A DNA stretch of 36,863 nucleotides from Streptomyces sp. SM10 (GTDB lineage Bacteria > Actinomycetota > Actinomycetes > Streptomycetales > Streptomycetaceae). The DNA lies in NCBI RefSeq assembly GCF_002910915.1, contig NZ_NEUF01000033.1:1-36863 (forward strand). The letters are read 5' to 3'. This document shows positions 15,520 to 24,650 of this stretch, one piece after another; the first letter of the stretch is position 1; each line of letters opens with the position of its first letter. A program made the translations under genes and the position numbers. Under the pieces are notes generated by a model. That model saw only the letters and a program-made list of their open reading frames with translations, was not told where the DNA came from and ran no database searches.

Positions 15520-16962
15520 TCAGGCGCGCGGCACGGCCTCGCCCGACCCCGCGTCGACCACCTTCCGGCCGTCCAGCGGGGCATCGAGCGTCACCGTGCG
15601 GGTCAGCTCCTTGGCGATCATGATGCAGGCCTTCCCGGGGTCCGGCTTCGACTCGGACACCGTGACCCGTACCGTCGTGCCGTCCTCCGTGGCGCGGGCC
15701 GTGTAGGTGCTGCAGACGCCGCCCCAGAAGGTCACCTCCAGCGTCCGTCCGTCCGCGGCGTACGAGGTGATCCCCGTCCCCGGGCCGTCCGGGTCCTCCG
15801 TGGGCGCCGGCGAGGGCGGGGTGCTCCCGCGCGTCAGGTACTCCGGGTCCACCGCGACCTGGGCGACCGTGCTCCCGGGGCCGCCCCCTCCGGGCCGCAC
15901 GGAGAAGAGCCAGGACGGTACGAGGACCTGCTCACCGTCCGCGTACCGTGCCGCGAGTCCGAACTCGGCCTTCTCGACCGTCGCGGTGGTGGCCGGCGGA
16001 GTCCCGCCCGACGCACCGCAGTCGGGCTCCGGTGCGAGGTCGTCCTCCAGCGGCACGGAGGTCGCGCAGCCGCCTACACCGCCCTTGGGGACCTGCCGGC
16101 TCTCCGCGTTCAGCTGCTTCAGCGCCTCGTCGGCGCCGGTCACCGGATAGCTGTCGCCCTTCTCCAGGCCCTTCAGGTGCCCGCTGCCGCCGACGATCTC
16201 GCCCCCGGCACCGACCTGGATCCCGGTCGACCAGCCGTACGTCGGGAGCCCGTCCACGACGGGGTCCGCGTTCACCACGCGTACGGAGCCCATCAGCTGT
16301 TCCGCGTCGAGCGCAGCGCCGTCCTGCCCGGCGGCCTTCAGGACGGGGGCGGCCGCGGCCTTCGCCGCCTTCTCGCTCACCGGCGACCCCGTGCCCGGCG
16401 GCGTGTCCTTCGCGCAGACCGTGGGCGACTCGCAGGCGTCCGTGCCGCCGGATGCGAACCGGGCGAACGTCCAGGTGCCCGGCGCCTGCTTGTTCACGCG
16501 CAGGTACGGTCCGGACCCGTCGCCCTCGCTGCCCACCTTCCAGGCCGTGCCGTCCGCGCGCGGGCTGCCCTGCACCCCGAGGGCCTTCGCGAGCCGTGCC
16601 ACCTGGGCCGCGGTCACCGTGCCCGTCGCACGGTGCACGGCGGCCTCGTCCGGGCCGTCGGGAAGCTCTCCCGAGGCGCGGTAGACCGTTCCGCCGCCGT
16701 AGGGGTCCGGTTCACCCGGCGCGATGCCCGGCGGGGGCGCCGTAGGGCCGCTGTCCGCCGGCGCGTCGAGGGAGAGCAGAGGAAGCGAGGCGCTCCCGGG
16801 GTCGGGGCGGAGGCCGGGGTCCGCCCCGCCCGGGGTGTGCGAGGCCCAGTACGCGCCGCCGCCACCGGCCAGCAGCACCGCTGCCGCCACCGAGGCCACG
16901 ACGAGGGGCGGCCGCCGCCGCCGGGTGCCGGTCACGTCGCTTTCGGGTCGCTCGGTGCTCAC
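15520..16962 (-). CDS. Membrane-anchored extracytoplasmic protein with six cysteines, function unknown
   Basis: I do not recognise the family. It is a 480-residue protein starting at GTG 16962 with GAAGGAG eight bases upstream. A short cytoplasmic Arg-rich segment (TRRRRPP) precedes a single transmembrane helix (about 19-39). A Pro/Gly/Ser-rich spacer (~40-85) leads into a large extracytoplasmic part. That part holds six cysteines: the pair in ACESPTVCAK, GGCATS, PDCGAS, GGVCSTY and GKACIMI. This fits up to three disulfides. No catalytic motif is evident. A second Pro-rich linker (STPPSPAPTEDPDGPG) separates a C-terminal beta-rich module of about 85 residues. The topology resembles anti-sigma-like or surface lipoprotein-like sensors, but no such function is claimed. 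The small gene at 17095 lies upstream on the same strand. Confidence 0.83.
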   Translation of the reverse strand: MSTERPESDVTGTRRRRPPLVVASVAAAVLLAGGGGAYWASHTPGGADPGLRPDPGSASLPLLSLDAPADSGPTAPPPGIAPGEPDPYGGGTVYRASGELPDGPDEAAVHRATGTVTAAQVARLAKALGVQGSPRADGTAWKVGSEGDGSGPYLRVNKQAPGTWTFARFASGGTDACESPTVCAKDTPPGTGSPVSEKAAKAAAAPVLKAAGQDGAALDAEQLMGSVRVVNADPVVDGLPTYGWSTGIQVGAGGEIVGGSGHLKGLEKGDSYPVTGADEALKQLNAESRQVPKGGVGGCATSVPLEDDLAPEPDCGASGGTPPATTATVEKAEFGLAARYADGEQVLVPSWLFSVRPGGGGPGSTVAQVAVDPEYLTRGSTPPSPAPTEDPDGPGTGITSYAADGRTLEVTFWGGVCSTYTARATEDGTTVRVTVSESKPDPGKACIMIAKELTRTVTLDAPLDGRKVVDAGSGEAVPRA

Positions 16963-17094
16963 CGGATCGCTCCTTCGCCTGCATAGCCGCCACTGGCCTG
17001 TCGCCAGCCCCCCGAGTGGGGACGACGGTGTGACGGAGCAGAGGGGCGTGCGGTTCCCCCCGCGCGGTGCGCGGGAGCCGTCCGGTCCGGCCGG

Positions 17095-17292
17095 TCAGTC
17101 CCCGTAGTCGGACATGGAGTCGATCAGGCGGGCCGAGGACGGCGGCACCGTGACCCCGTGGATGCGGGCGGGCTCGACCGGCTTCACGGCGGCCTTCTCG
17201 GGTACGACCCAGTGCGGCGCCATGCGCGCGCAGTCGCCGCGCAGCTCGGCCAGGCTCATCTCGGACTCGCGGGGCACGATGGTGTTCGACAT
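17095..17292 (-). CDS. Small hypothetical protein
   Basis: A 65-residue reading frame, MSNTIVPRESEMSLAELRGD, ending SMSDYGD. It has Met start, balanced composition and no membrane segment. The region opposite contains only weak frames. The ribosome-binding site is poor, and a promoter-like AT-richer stretch lies just upstream in the divergent interval with the kinase gene. I do not recognise a family. The next gene on this strand begins 130 bases downstream, and that gap shows no feature I can identify. Confidence 0.6.
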   Translation of the reverse strand: MSNTIVPRESEMSLAELRGDCARMAPHWVVPEKAAVKPVEPARIHGVTVPPSSARLIDSMSDYGD

Positions 17293-17451
17293 ATCCGCAC
17301 CGTAGGCACAGGGGCACTCAGGTAGAAAGCCCTACTATCGGGTAGTTTTGCCCATTCGGGCGCGGTGGCGTCACCGGGTAGCGTGAACTGTCATGCCGTC
17401 CCGGAGGGGCGCTCACGCGCTCCCTTCGCCTTCCGCAGGAGCAGCCTCCCC

Positions 17452-18426
17452 GTGCGCATCGCAGTCACCGGCTCCATCGCCACAGACCACCTCATGACCT
17501 TCCCCGGCCGATTCGCCGACCAGCTGGTCGCGGATCAGCTGCACACGGTCTCGCTCTCGTTCCTGGTCGACAACCTCGACGTGCGCCGGGGAGGGGTCGG
17601 CGCCAACATCGCGTTCGGCATGGGCGTGCTCGGCACACAGCCGATCCTCGTCGGTGCCGTCGGGCCCGATTTCGACGACTACCGTGCCTGGCTCGACCGG
17701 CACGGCGTCGACACCGGATCGGTCCGGGTCTCCGAGGTCCTGCACACGGCGCGCTTCGTCTGCACGACGGACGCCGACCACAACCAGATCGGCTCCTTCT
17801 ACACGGGGGCCATGAGCGAGGCCCGGCTGATCGAGCTCAAGAGCGTCGCCGACCGCGTCGGCGGGCTCGACCTCGTCTCGATCGGTGCCGACGACCCCGA
17901 GGCGATGCTCCGCCACACGGAGGAGTGCCGCTCCCGTGGCATCCCGTTCGCCGCGGACTTCTCCCAGCAGATCGCCAGGATGGACGGCGAGGAGATCCGG
18001 ATCCTCCTCGACGGCGCGACGTACCTCTTCTCCAACGAGTACGAGAAGGGGCTCATCGAGTCCAAGACCGGCTGGAGCGACGAGGAGATCCTGTCCAAGG
18101 TCGGCCACCGTGTCACCACCCTCGGCGCCCGGGGCGTCCGCATCGAGCGGACCGGCCACGACCCGATCGAGGTCGGCTGCGCGGAGGAGGAGCGCAGGGC
18201 CGACCCGACCGGCGTCGGCGACGCCTTCCGGGCCGGTTTCCTCTCCGGCCTCGCCTGGGGAGTGAGCCTGGAGCGCGCCGCCCAGGTCGGCTGCATGCTC
18301 GCCACCCTGGTCATCGAGACGATCGGCACCCAGGAGTACACCCTGCGCCGCAGCTCCTTCATGGACCGCTTCACCAAGGCGTACGGGGACGAGGCGGCCT
18401 CCGAGGTCAGGAAGCACCTCTCCTAG
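17452..18426 (+). CDS. PfkB-family carbohydrate/nucleoside kinase, probable adenosine kinase (AdoK-like)
   Basis: A ribokinase-like enzyme of 324 residues starting at GTG 17452 (VRIAVTGSIATDHLMTFPGR). The PfkB signatures are present: GGVGANIAFGMGVLG near residue 47 and DPTGVGDAFRAGFL with catalytic Asp257. The N-terminus, the length and segments such as HTARFVCTTD, YTGAMSEARLIELK and TGWSDEEIL closely recall the mycobacterial adenosine kinase AdoK (Rv2202c, from memory). Adenosine is thus the most likely substrate, above a sugar. The gene has its own upstream region of about 160 bases shared with the divergent small gene, and converges with the desulfurase-TusA gene 30 bases downstream. The gene order (carrier, kinase, oxidase genes) also matches mycobacteria. 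Confidence 0.9.
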   Translation: MRIAVTGSIATDHLMTFPGRFADQLVADQLHTVSLSFLVDNLDVRRGGVGANIAFGMGVLGTQPILVGAVGPDFDDYRAWLDRHGVDTGSVRVSEVLHTARFVCTTDADHNQIGSFYTGAMSEARLIELKSVADRVGGLDLVSIGADDPEAMLRHTEECRSRGIPFAADFSQQIARMDGEEIRILLDGATYLFSNEYEKGLIESKTGWSDEEILSKVGHRVTTLGARGVRIERTGHDPIEVGCAEEERRADPTGVGDAFRAGFLSGLAWGVSLERAAQVGCMLATLVIETIGTQEYTLRRSSFMDRFTKAYGDEAASEVRKHLS

Positions 18427-18456
18427 GAGAGGGAGGCAGCCGCGACGGGTACGGGC

Positions 18457-19839
18457 TCACACGAGCCGGCGGACCACATAGGCCGAGCCGAGGTCCGCCG
18501 GCCCCTCGCCCACGTACTCCTGTTCGCGCATCGCGCACCAGGCCGGAATGTCGAGCCGGGCGGCCTCGTCGTCGGAGAGCACGGTCACCGTGGAGCCCAC
18601 GGGTACCCCTTCGATCACCTTTGCGAGTTCGATGACCGGGATCGGACAGCGCCTGCCGAGCGTGTCGACGACGAGCGACGCCCGCGCCGCGGGGGAGGGC
18701 GCCGCCGGAACGGGCGCGCCGAGCCTCTCCCGCACCCCGGCCACCAGGCCCGGCAGCACACCGAGGAAGCCGTCGACCTCCTCCCGCGTCGTCCCGGCGG
18801 GGAGCGACAGGCGCACGTTCCCCTCCGTGAGCACTCCCATCGCCTTGAGCACATGGCTGGGCGTCAGGGTGCTGCTCGTGCAGGACGAGCCGGACGACAC
18901 GGAGAAACCGGCCCGGTCCAGCTCATGGAGCAGGGTCTCTCCGTCGACATAGAGACAGGAGAAGGTCACCAGGTGCGGAAGCCGCCGTACCGGATCACCG
19001 ACCACCTCCACATCCGGCACCAGCGTCCCCACCGCGGCCCGGATGCGGTCCACCAGGGCGCGCAGCCGCGCGGCCTCCGCCTCGGCCTCCGCACGCACCG
19101 CGCGCAGCGAGGCGGCGGCGGCCACGATCGCCGGGATGTTCTCGAAGCCGGCGGCCCGGCCCGACTCCCGCTCGTCGGCCGGACCTCGGGGGGCGAACCG
19201 GACCCCCTTGCGGACGGCGAGGAGGCCGACCCCGGCGGGCCCGCCCCACTTGTGGGCGCTCGCGGCCAGCAGCGACCAGCGGCCGGGGACCGGCCCCCAG
19301 CCGAGCGACTGCGCGGCGTCCACCAGCAGTGGCACCCCGGCCTCGGCACAGATCTCGGCGGTCTCCGCCACCGGCTGCACGGTCCCCACCTCGTGGTTGG
19401 CGGACTGCAGGCAGGCCAGCGCGGTGTCCGGGCGAAGGGCCCGGCCGTACGCCGACGGGTCCACCGCGCCCCTCCGGTCCACCGGCACCTCGGTGAAGGA
19501 CCCGCCCTCCGCCTCGAGGGCGGCGGCCGCGTGGAGCACCGAGGAGTGCTCCACGGCGGAGAGAGCCAGATGGCGGCCGACACGCCGACGCCCGGAAAGG
19601 GCTCCGGCCACCGCAGCGTGCACCGCCCGTGTGCCGGACGGGGTGAAGACGAGCTCGTCCGGCCGGCAGCCGACCGCCTCCGCAGCGGTCTCCCTGGCCG
19701 CGTCGAGCAGCAGCGCGGCCCTCCGCCCTTCGCGGTAGAGGCGGGCGGGGTCGGCCCAGCCCTCGTCCAGGGAGGCAAGCAGCGCCTGGCGGGCGACGGG
19801 GTGCAGGGGGGCGGAGGAAGCCGCATCGAAGTAGGGCAC
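18457..19839 (-). CDS. Cysteine desulfurase fused to a C-terminal TusA-like sulfur-carrier domain
   Basis: Residues 1-375 are a class V aminotransferase-fold desulfurase (NifS/IscS-like). The PLP Lys is K197 in SAHKWGGP, with His149 in SANHEVGT, Asp in LLVDAAQSLG, and the persulfide-forming C320 in SSGSSCTSSTLTPSHVL. Residues ~388-460 are a TusA/SirA-like domain with its sulfur-accepting C398 in the CPIP motif (LGRRCPIPVIELAK). The fusion implies direct persulfide transfer from C320 to C398. Supplied products could be Fe-S clusters, thiolated tRNA or cofactors; which is not shown. It starts at GTG 19839. No IscU scaffold gene is adjacent. It is divergent from ctaC and close to erpA and nadA. 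Confidence 0.93.
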   Translation of the reverse strand: MPYFDAASSAPLHPVARQALLASLDEGWADPARLYREGRRAALLLDAARETAAEAVGCRPDELVFTPSGTRAVHAAVAGALSGRRRVGRHLALSAVEHSSVLHAAAALEAEGGSFTEVPVDRRGAVDPSAYGRALRPDTALACLQSANHEVGTVQPVAETAEICAEAGVPLLVDAAQSLGWGPVPGRWSLLAASAHKWGGPAGVGLLAVRKGVRFAPRGPADERESGRAAGFENIPAIVAAAASLRAVRAEAEAEAARLRALVDRIRAAVGTLVPDVEVVGDPVRRLPHLVTFSCLYVDGETLLHELDRAGFSVSSGSSCTSSTLTPSHVLKAMGVLTEGNVRLSLPAGTTREEVDGFLGVLPGLVAGVRERLGAPVPAAPSPAARASLVVDTLGRRCPIPVIELAKVIEGVPVGSTVTVLSDDEAARLDIPAWCAMREQEYVGEGPADLGSAYVVRRLV

Positions 19840-20001
19840 ACCGTCACGCTAGCCCGCGGGGTGCGCGACCGGCCGGCCGGTCGCCGTCACCGCGGGGAGA
19901 GGGGGCGTCAGATGACGGCCGGAAGCTCGCATTCCATCCCTTCGGGGTGTCGTGCGGCGCGTTGGGCACCCTCCCCGCGCGACCCCAAATAGCGTCCAGT
20001 A

Positions 20002-20030
20002 GGGTTTGGTCCGCATAAACATCCAAACCC
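20002..20030. promoter_or_regulatory. Inverted repeat upstream of ctaC
   Basis: GGGTTTGG (20002-20009) and CCAAACCC (20023-20030) form perfect 8-bp arms 13 bases apart. A third similar half-site, ACCCCAAA, lies at 19982-19989. The AT-richer cluster lies about 80-130 bases before the ctaC start, in the divergent interval with the desulfurase-TusA gene. This is suggestive of a regulator operator or a leader hairpin. No regulator is identified. Confidence 0.45.
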
Positions 20031-20110
20031 CTGCCCGCGTCAGGGCCGGCGACCGACCAAGTGAGACGGCCGCGCCGACCGTGCGGGCGAGACTCTCGGG
20101 AAGGCGCTAC

Positions 20111-21079
20111 GTGAGTCCCAACGGCTCCGACCGCTCGTCGCGGCGCCCGATGCGGCGGAAGCTGCCGCAGGTGCTGACTGCGGCCCTGGTCCTGGCGACG
20201 GCCTCCGGTTGTTCGTACAACTGGGAGGATTTCCCTCGCCTCGGCATGCCCACACCGGTAACGGAAGAGGCCCCTCGGATCCTCTCCCTCTGGCAGGGCT
20301 CGTGGGCGGCAGCGCTCGCCACGGGCGTCCTTGTCTGGGGGCTGATCATCTGGAGCGTCATCTTCCACCGGCGAAGCAGGACCAAGGTGGAGGTACCTCA
20401 GCAGACCAGGTACAACATGCCCATCGAGGCTTTGTACACAGTGGTCCCCCTCATCATCGTCTCGGTGTTCTTCTACTTCACCGCGCGCGATGAATCGAAG
20501 CTCCTCGAGCTCAGCCCGAAGCCCGCCCACACCATCAACGTGGTCGGCTACCAGTGGAGCTGGGGCTTCAACTACATCGAGAAGGTGGAGGGCCAGCCCT
20601 CCGCCGGCAACGAGGTCCCCAAGGAGCTCGACGCCATCCCCGACAAGTTCCGCGAGGACTTCCCCAAGGGCGCCGGCGGCGTCTACGACGTGGGCATCCC
20701 CGGGACGCGCAACCCGCAGAACGGCAACCCGGGTCCGACCCTGTGGCTGCCGAAGGGCGAGAAGGTCCGCTTCGTACTGACTTCGCGCGACGTCATCCAC
20801 TCCTTCTGGGTGGTGCCGTTCCTCATGAAGCAGGACGTCATTCCGGGCCACACCAACTCCTTCGAGGTCACGCCGAAGAAGGAGGGCACCTACATGGGTA
20901 AGTGCGCCGAGCTCTGCGGCGTCGACCACTCCCGGATGCTCTTCAACGTCAAGATCGTCTCTCCCGAGCGTTACCAGCAGCACCTCAAGGAGCTGGCGGA
21001 GAAGGGTCAGACGGGCTACGTGCCGGCAGGCATCGAGCAGACGGACCCGGCCAGGAATGCGGAGACGAACAAACTGTGA
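20111..21079 (+). CDS. ctaC: Cytochrome c oxidase subunit II (aa3 type), lipoprotein
   Basis: Carries the CuA centre that takes electrons from cytochrome c, here most likely from QcrC, and passes them to subunit I. It starts at GTG 20111, seven bases after GGAAGG. The signal peptide ends in a lipobox with Cys34 ([10 protein letters not shown]). Two transmembrane helices follow (~63-83 and ~112-133), then the extracytoplasmic cupredoxin domain. The CuA ligands are visible: H230 (DVIHSFWV), C265, E267, C269, H273 and M276 ([12 protein letters not shown]). There is an insertion of about 35 residues between the first beta strands ([16 protein letters not shown]), typical of actinobacteria. No C-terminal cytochrome c domain is present, in keeping with a bcc-aa3 supercomplex. 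The stop overlaps ctaD. Confidence 0.96.
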   Translation: MSPNGSDRSSRRPMRRKLPQVLTAALVLATASGCSYNWEDFPRLGMPTPVTEEAPRILSLWQGSWAAALATGVLVWGLIIWSVIFHRRSRTKVEVPQQTRYNMPIEALYTVVPLIIVSVFFYFTARDESKLLELSPKPAHTINVVGYQWSWGFNYIEKVEGQPSAGNEVPKELDAIPDKFREDFPKGAGGVYDVGIPGTRNPQNGNPGPTLWLPKGEKVRFVLTSRDVIHSFWVVPFLMKQDVIPGHTNSFEVTPKKEGTYMGKCAELCGVDHSRMLFNVKIVSPERYQQHLKELAEKGQTGYVPAGIEQTDPARNAETNKL

Positions 21080-22812
21080 GCATCCTCAACGAATCCCAGG
21101 GTGCCGCGGCAGCAGACGACTCGTTCGAGGACGAGCTGCCGGTGCGGCGCAAGCAGCCGGGAACTGTCGTCGTCAAGTGGCTGACCACCACTGACCACAA
21201 GACGATCGGCACGATGTACCTGGTCACATCGTTCGCGTTCTTCTGCATCGGTGGCCTCCTGGCGCTCTTCATGCGCGCCGAGCTGGCCCGTCCGGGCACG
21301 CAGATAATGTCGAACGAACAGTTCAACCAGGCGTTCACGATGCACGGCACGATCATGCTGCTGATGTTCGCGACGCCGCTGTTCGCGGGGTTCGCCAACT
21401 GGATCATGCCGCTGCAGATCGGCGCGCCCGACGTGGCGTTCCCGCGGCTGAACATGTTCGCGTACTGGCTGTACCTCTTCGGCTCGATCATCGCGGTGGC
21501 CGGCTTCCTCACCCCGCAGGGTGCGGCCGACTTCGGCTGGTTCGCCTACTCCCCGCTGTCGGACGCGGTCCGCTCGCCGGGCGTCGGCGCCGACATGTGG
21601 ATCATGGGTCTGGCCTTCTCCGGCTTCGGCACGATCCTCGGGTCGGTCAACTTCATCACCACGATCATCTGCATGCGCGCCCCCGGCATGACGATGTTCC
21701 GCATGCCGATCTTCACCTGGAACGTCCTGCTGACCGGTGTCCTGGTCCTGCTCGCCTTCCCGGTGCTGGCCGCCGCGCTCTTCGCACTCGAGGCCGACCG
21801 CCAATTCGGTGCACATGTATTCGATGCGGCCAATGGCGGCGCATTGCTCTGGCAGCACCTCTTCTGGTTCTTCGGCCATCCAGAGGTGTACATCATCGCG
21901 CTACCGTTCTTCGGAATCATTTCCGAGATCATTCCGGTGTTCAGCCGCAAGCCGATGTTCGGCTACATCGGCCTCATCGCCGCGACGATTTCCATCGCGG
22001 GCCTTTCGGTGACGGTATGGGCGCACCACATGTACGTCACCGGCGGTGTGCTGCTGCCGTTCTTCTCCTTCATGACCTTCCTCATCGCGGTGCCCACCGG
22101 TGTGAAGTTCTTCAACTGGATCGGCACGATGTGGAAGGGGTCGCTGTCCTTCGAGACGCCGATGCTCTGGTCCGTCGGCTTCCTGATCACCTTCGCCTTC
22201 GGTGGTCTGACCGGCGTGATCCTGGCCTCGCCGCCGCTGGACTTCCACGTCTCCGACTCGTACTTCGTCGTCGCGCACTTCCACTACGTCGTCTTCGGGA
22301 CCGTGGTCTTCGCGATGTTCGCCGGATTCCACTTCTGGTGGCCGAAGTTCACCGGCAAGATGCTGGACGAGCGGCTCGGGAAGATGACCTTCTGGACGCT
22401 GTTCATCGGCTTCCACGGCACCTTCCTCGTGCAGCACTGGCTCGGCGCGGAGGGCATGCCCCGTCGTTACGCGGACTACCTCGCCGCCGACGGGTTCACC
22501 GCTCTCAACACGATCTCGACGATCTCCTCGTTCGTGCTCGGACTGTCGATGCTTCCGTTCCTGTACAACGTCTGGAAGACCGCCAAGTACGGCAAGAAGA
22601 TCGAGGTCGACGACCCCTGGGGCTACGGCCGTTCACTCGAATGGGCGACGTCCTGCCCGCCCCCGCGTCACAACTTCCTCAGCCTGCCGCGGATTCGTTC
22701 CGAATCCCCGGCGTTCGACCTGCACCACCCGGAGATCGCGGCGCTCGAGCAGCTGGATCACCTGTCCGAGGGTGAGAAGGTCCTCGTGGGCGGCAAGGAG
22801 GACGGCAAGTGA
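21076..22812 (+). CDS. ctaD: Cytochrome c oxidase subunit I (aa3 type)
   Basis: The catalytic haem-copper subunit, 578 residues with twelve predicted transmembrane helices. Metal ligands are visible: His in [10 protein letters not shown] (low-spin haem a), the CuB histidine and cross-linked Tyr in [12 protein letters not shown], the CuB pair in WAHHMYVTG, and both haem histidines in [10 protein letters not shown]. The [10 protein letters not shown] segment and the K-channel region are intact. It is an A-type oxidase (HPEVY motif). The start GTG (21076-21078) overlaps the ctaC stop as GTGA. The C-terminal ~60 residues form a cytoplasmic tail. ctaF begins within its stop codon. Confidence 0.97.
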   Translation: MSILNESQGAAAADDSFEDELPVRRKQPGTVVVKWLTTTDHKTIGTMYLVTSFAFFCIGGLLALFMRAELARPGTQIMSNEQFNQAFTMHGTIMLLMFATPLFAGFANWIMPLQIGAPDVAFPRLNMFAYWLYLFGSIIAVAGFLTPQGAADFGWFAYSPLSDAVRSPGVGADMWIMGLAFSGFGTILGSVNFITTIICMRAPGMTMFRMPIFTWNVLLTGVLVLLAFPVLAAALFALEADRQFGAHVFDAANGGALLWQHLFWFFGHPEVYIIALPFFGIISEIIPVFSRKPMFGYIGLIAATISIAGLSVTVWAHHMYVTGGVLLPFFSFMTFLIAVPTGVKFFNWIGTMWKGSLSFETPMLWSVGFLITFAFGGLTGVILASPPLDFHVSDSYFVVAHFHYVVFGTVVFAMFAGFHFWWPKFTGKMLDERLGKMTFWTLFIGFHGTFLVQHWLGAEGMPRRYADYLAADGFTALNTISTISSFVLGLSMLPFLYNVWKTAKYGKKIEVDDPWGYGRSLEWATSCPPPRHNFLSLPRIRSESPAFDLHHPEIAALEQLDHLSEGEKVLVGGKEDGK

Positions 22813-23207
22813 AGATCCAGGGCAAGCTCTTCCTCTGGCTGAGCGTCTTCATGCTGGCCATGGCCGTCACGTACGGCGTCTGGTCCAAGGAGCCGGTCGG
22901 CACCACCGCGCTGGTCCTGGCCTTCGGTCTGACCATCATGATCGGCTTCTACCTGGCCTTCACGGCCAACAGGGTCGACGCGATGGCCCAGGACAACAAG
23001 GAGGCCGACGTCGCGGACGAAGCCGGTGAGGTGGGCTTCTTCTCCCCGCACAGCTGGCAGCCGCTCTCGCTGGCCATCGGTGGCGCCTTCCTCTTCATGT
23101 CGGTCGTCTTCGGCTGGTGGCTGGCCTACTTCTCGGCACCGCTGCTCCTGATCGGCCTCTTCGGCTGGGTCTTCGAGTACTACCGGGGCGAGAACCGCAC
23201 CCAGTAG
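22809..23207 (+). CDS. ctaF: Cytochrome c oxidase subunit IV, actinobacterial type
   Basis: A 132-residue membrane protein with four hydrophobic helices (about 5-25, 31-51, 86-105 and 107-125), matching the actinobacterial fourth subunit CtaF that stabilises the aa3 oxidase. The motif [20 protein letters not shown] near residue 37 and the ending [15 protein letters not shown] are characteristic. GTG 22809-22811 overlaps the ctaD stop (GTGA), so ctaC-ctaD-ctaF is one coupled operon. A hairpin terminator follows. Confidence 0.95.
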   Translation: MKIQGKLFLWLSVFMLAMAVTYGVWSKEPVGTTALVLAFGLTIMIGFYLAFTANRVDAMAQDNKEADVADEAGEVGFFSPHSWQPLSLAIGGAFLFMSVVFGWWLAYFSAPLLLIGLFGWVFEYYRGENRTQ

Positions 23208-23238
23208 GACACGCCCGCACAGCACGTGCAGCACCCGT

Positions 23239-23282
23239 ACGGGGGCCCGGAACGCTCAGTGATGAGCGGGCCGGGCCCCCGT
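23239..23282 (+). terminator. Hairpin terminator after the ctaCDF operon
   Basis: ACGGGGGCCCGG (23239-23250) pairs with CCGGGCCCCCGT (23271-23282). A second inner stem GCTCA/TGAGC (23254-23258, 23263-23267) closes the loop. TTT follows. It separates ctaF from the L,D-transpeptidase gene. Confidence 0.8.
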
Positions 23283-23332
23283 TTGCAGTCATTGAACGCG
23301 CTGGATCGGATGAATCTTCTTAGCGTGGGTTC

Positions 23333-24589
23333 ATGAACCACACGCCGCGCATCCGCACCGTAGTGAGCTGCACCCTGCTGGTCGTGACCCTGGCCGCGGG
23401 TGCGACCGCCTGTGGCGAGCCCGACGGCGATCCGCTGTCGCTCAGGCCTCACGACGCAGCCGACCTGATCTCCTTCAACGGCCCGGCCAAGAACGAGAAG
23501 GCCGACCCCGAGAAGCCCCTGGAAGTCACCGTCAAGGACGACGACGCGAAGATCACCGACGTGACGGCCGTCGACACCGAGGGCCGCCACCTGGCGGGCG
23601 AGCTCGACGCCGACGGCAAGCGGTGGCACTCCACCACCTCGCTCGCGGCCGGCACCCGATACACCGTCAAGGTCACCACCGAGAACGGGGACGGCGCCCC
23701 TGGCAGCCGTACGTACGCCTTCGGCACGACCTCGGCCGAGAAGTTCCTGAAGGTCACCTTCGGCCCGCAGGCGGGCACCTACGGCGTCGGACAGCCCCTC
23801 ACAGCGGAACTCAGCGCTCCGGTCACCGGCCGGGCGGCCAGGGCCACCGTGGAGCGCGGGCTGCAGGTCCGGTCCACCCCCGCCGTCACGGGCTCCTGGC
23901 ACTGGGTCGACGCCAAGACCCTGCACTACCGGCCCAAGGAGTACTGGCCCGCGGACGCCAGCATCGACGTCCGCAGCAACCTCAAGGGCATCAAGGTCAC
24001 CAACGCCCTCTACGGCGCCGTCACGAAACCCCTGAAGCTCACCACCGGTGACCGCATAGAAGCGATCACCGATGCCTCCGACCACTCCATGACCGTCCTG
24101 CGCAACGGTGAAGTGATCAACACCCTTCCCGTCACCACGGGCAAGCCCGGCTTCGACACCCGCAACGGCGTCAAGGTGGTGCTGGCCAAGGAGCAGTTCG
24201 TACGCATGCGCGGTGAGAGCATCGGCATCGCCGCCGGCTCCTCCGAGTCCTACGACCTGCCGGTCTACTGGGCGACACGGGTCACCTGGAGCGGCGAGTA
24301 CGTCCACGCGGCGCCCTGGTCGACCGGTTCGCAGGGCAACGCCAACGTCAGCCACGGCTGCACGGGCATGAGCACCGCCGACGCCCAGTGGTTCTTCGAG
24401 ACCGTGCGTGAGGGCGACATCGTCAAGGTCGTCGGAAGCGACGGCGAGACGATGACGCCGTTCGACAACGGCTTCGGCGACTGGAACCTGGCCTGGGACG
24501 CGTGGCTGAAGGGCAGCGCCCTGAACGGCGGCGGCACGCCCGAGACCGGCGGCGACGTCCAGACGGCGCGGCTGCGCCCCCAGGTCTGA
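23333..24589 (+). CDS. L,D-transpeptidase lipoprotein (YkuD domain with N-terminal Ig-like domains)
   Basis: Forms 3-3 peptidoglycan cross-links or attaches proteins to the wall. The 418-residue precursor has a signal peptide and lipobox AGATACGEP with Cys27 as the lipid anchor. Two Ig-like beta domains (about 50-150 and 150-240) follow, and then the YkuD catalytic domain. The active-site motif SHGCTGMSTADA holds H341 and nucleophile C343; it differs from the common SHGCxN form by Gly where Asn is usual. The architecture resembles mycobacterial LdtMt2. It has its own upstream region after the ctaF terminator, and converges with the receiver-like gene. Its position within the oxidase cluster is probably historical; no functional link is shown. 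Confidence 0.93.
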   Translation: MNHTPRIRTVVSCTLLVVTLAAGATACGEPDGDPLSLRPHDAADLISFNGPAKNEKADPEKPLEVTVKDDDAKITDVTAVDTEGRHLAGELDADGKRWHSTTSLAAGTRYTVKVTTENGDGAPGSRTYAFGTTSAEKFLKVTFGPQAGTYGVGQPLTAELSAPVTGRAARATVERGLQVRSTPAVTGSWHWVDAKTLHYRPKEYWPADASIDVRSNLKGIKVTNALYGAVTKPLKLTTGDRIEAITDASDHSMTVLRNGEVINTLPVTTGKPGFDTRNGVKVVLAKEQFVRMRGESIGIAAGSSESYDLPVYWATRVTWSGEYVHAAPWSTGSQGNANVSHGCTGMSTADAQWFFETVREGDIVKVVGSDGETMTPFDNGFGDWNLAWDAWLKGSALNGGGTPETGGDVQTARLRPQV

Positions 24590-24625
24590 CCCGCAGGGAG
24601 TGCGCCGCGCCCCGGAAGGACACCG

Positions 24626-24648
24626 CGGAGGGGATCGGGGCCCCTCCG
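24626..24648. terminator. Hairpin terminator between convergent genes
   Basis: CGGAGGGG (24626-24633) pairs with CCCCTCCG (24641-24648) across a 7-base loop, between the L,D-transpeptidase stop (24589) and the receiver-like gene stop (24651). Confidence 0.65.
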
Positions 24649-24650
24649 TC

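Noticed and set aside
17332..17345. Short inverted repeat CTAC-N6-GTAG between the small gene and the kinase gene
   Set aside because: Four-base arms are too short to distinguish from chance, although nearby GGTAG copies make the region worth noting.
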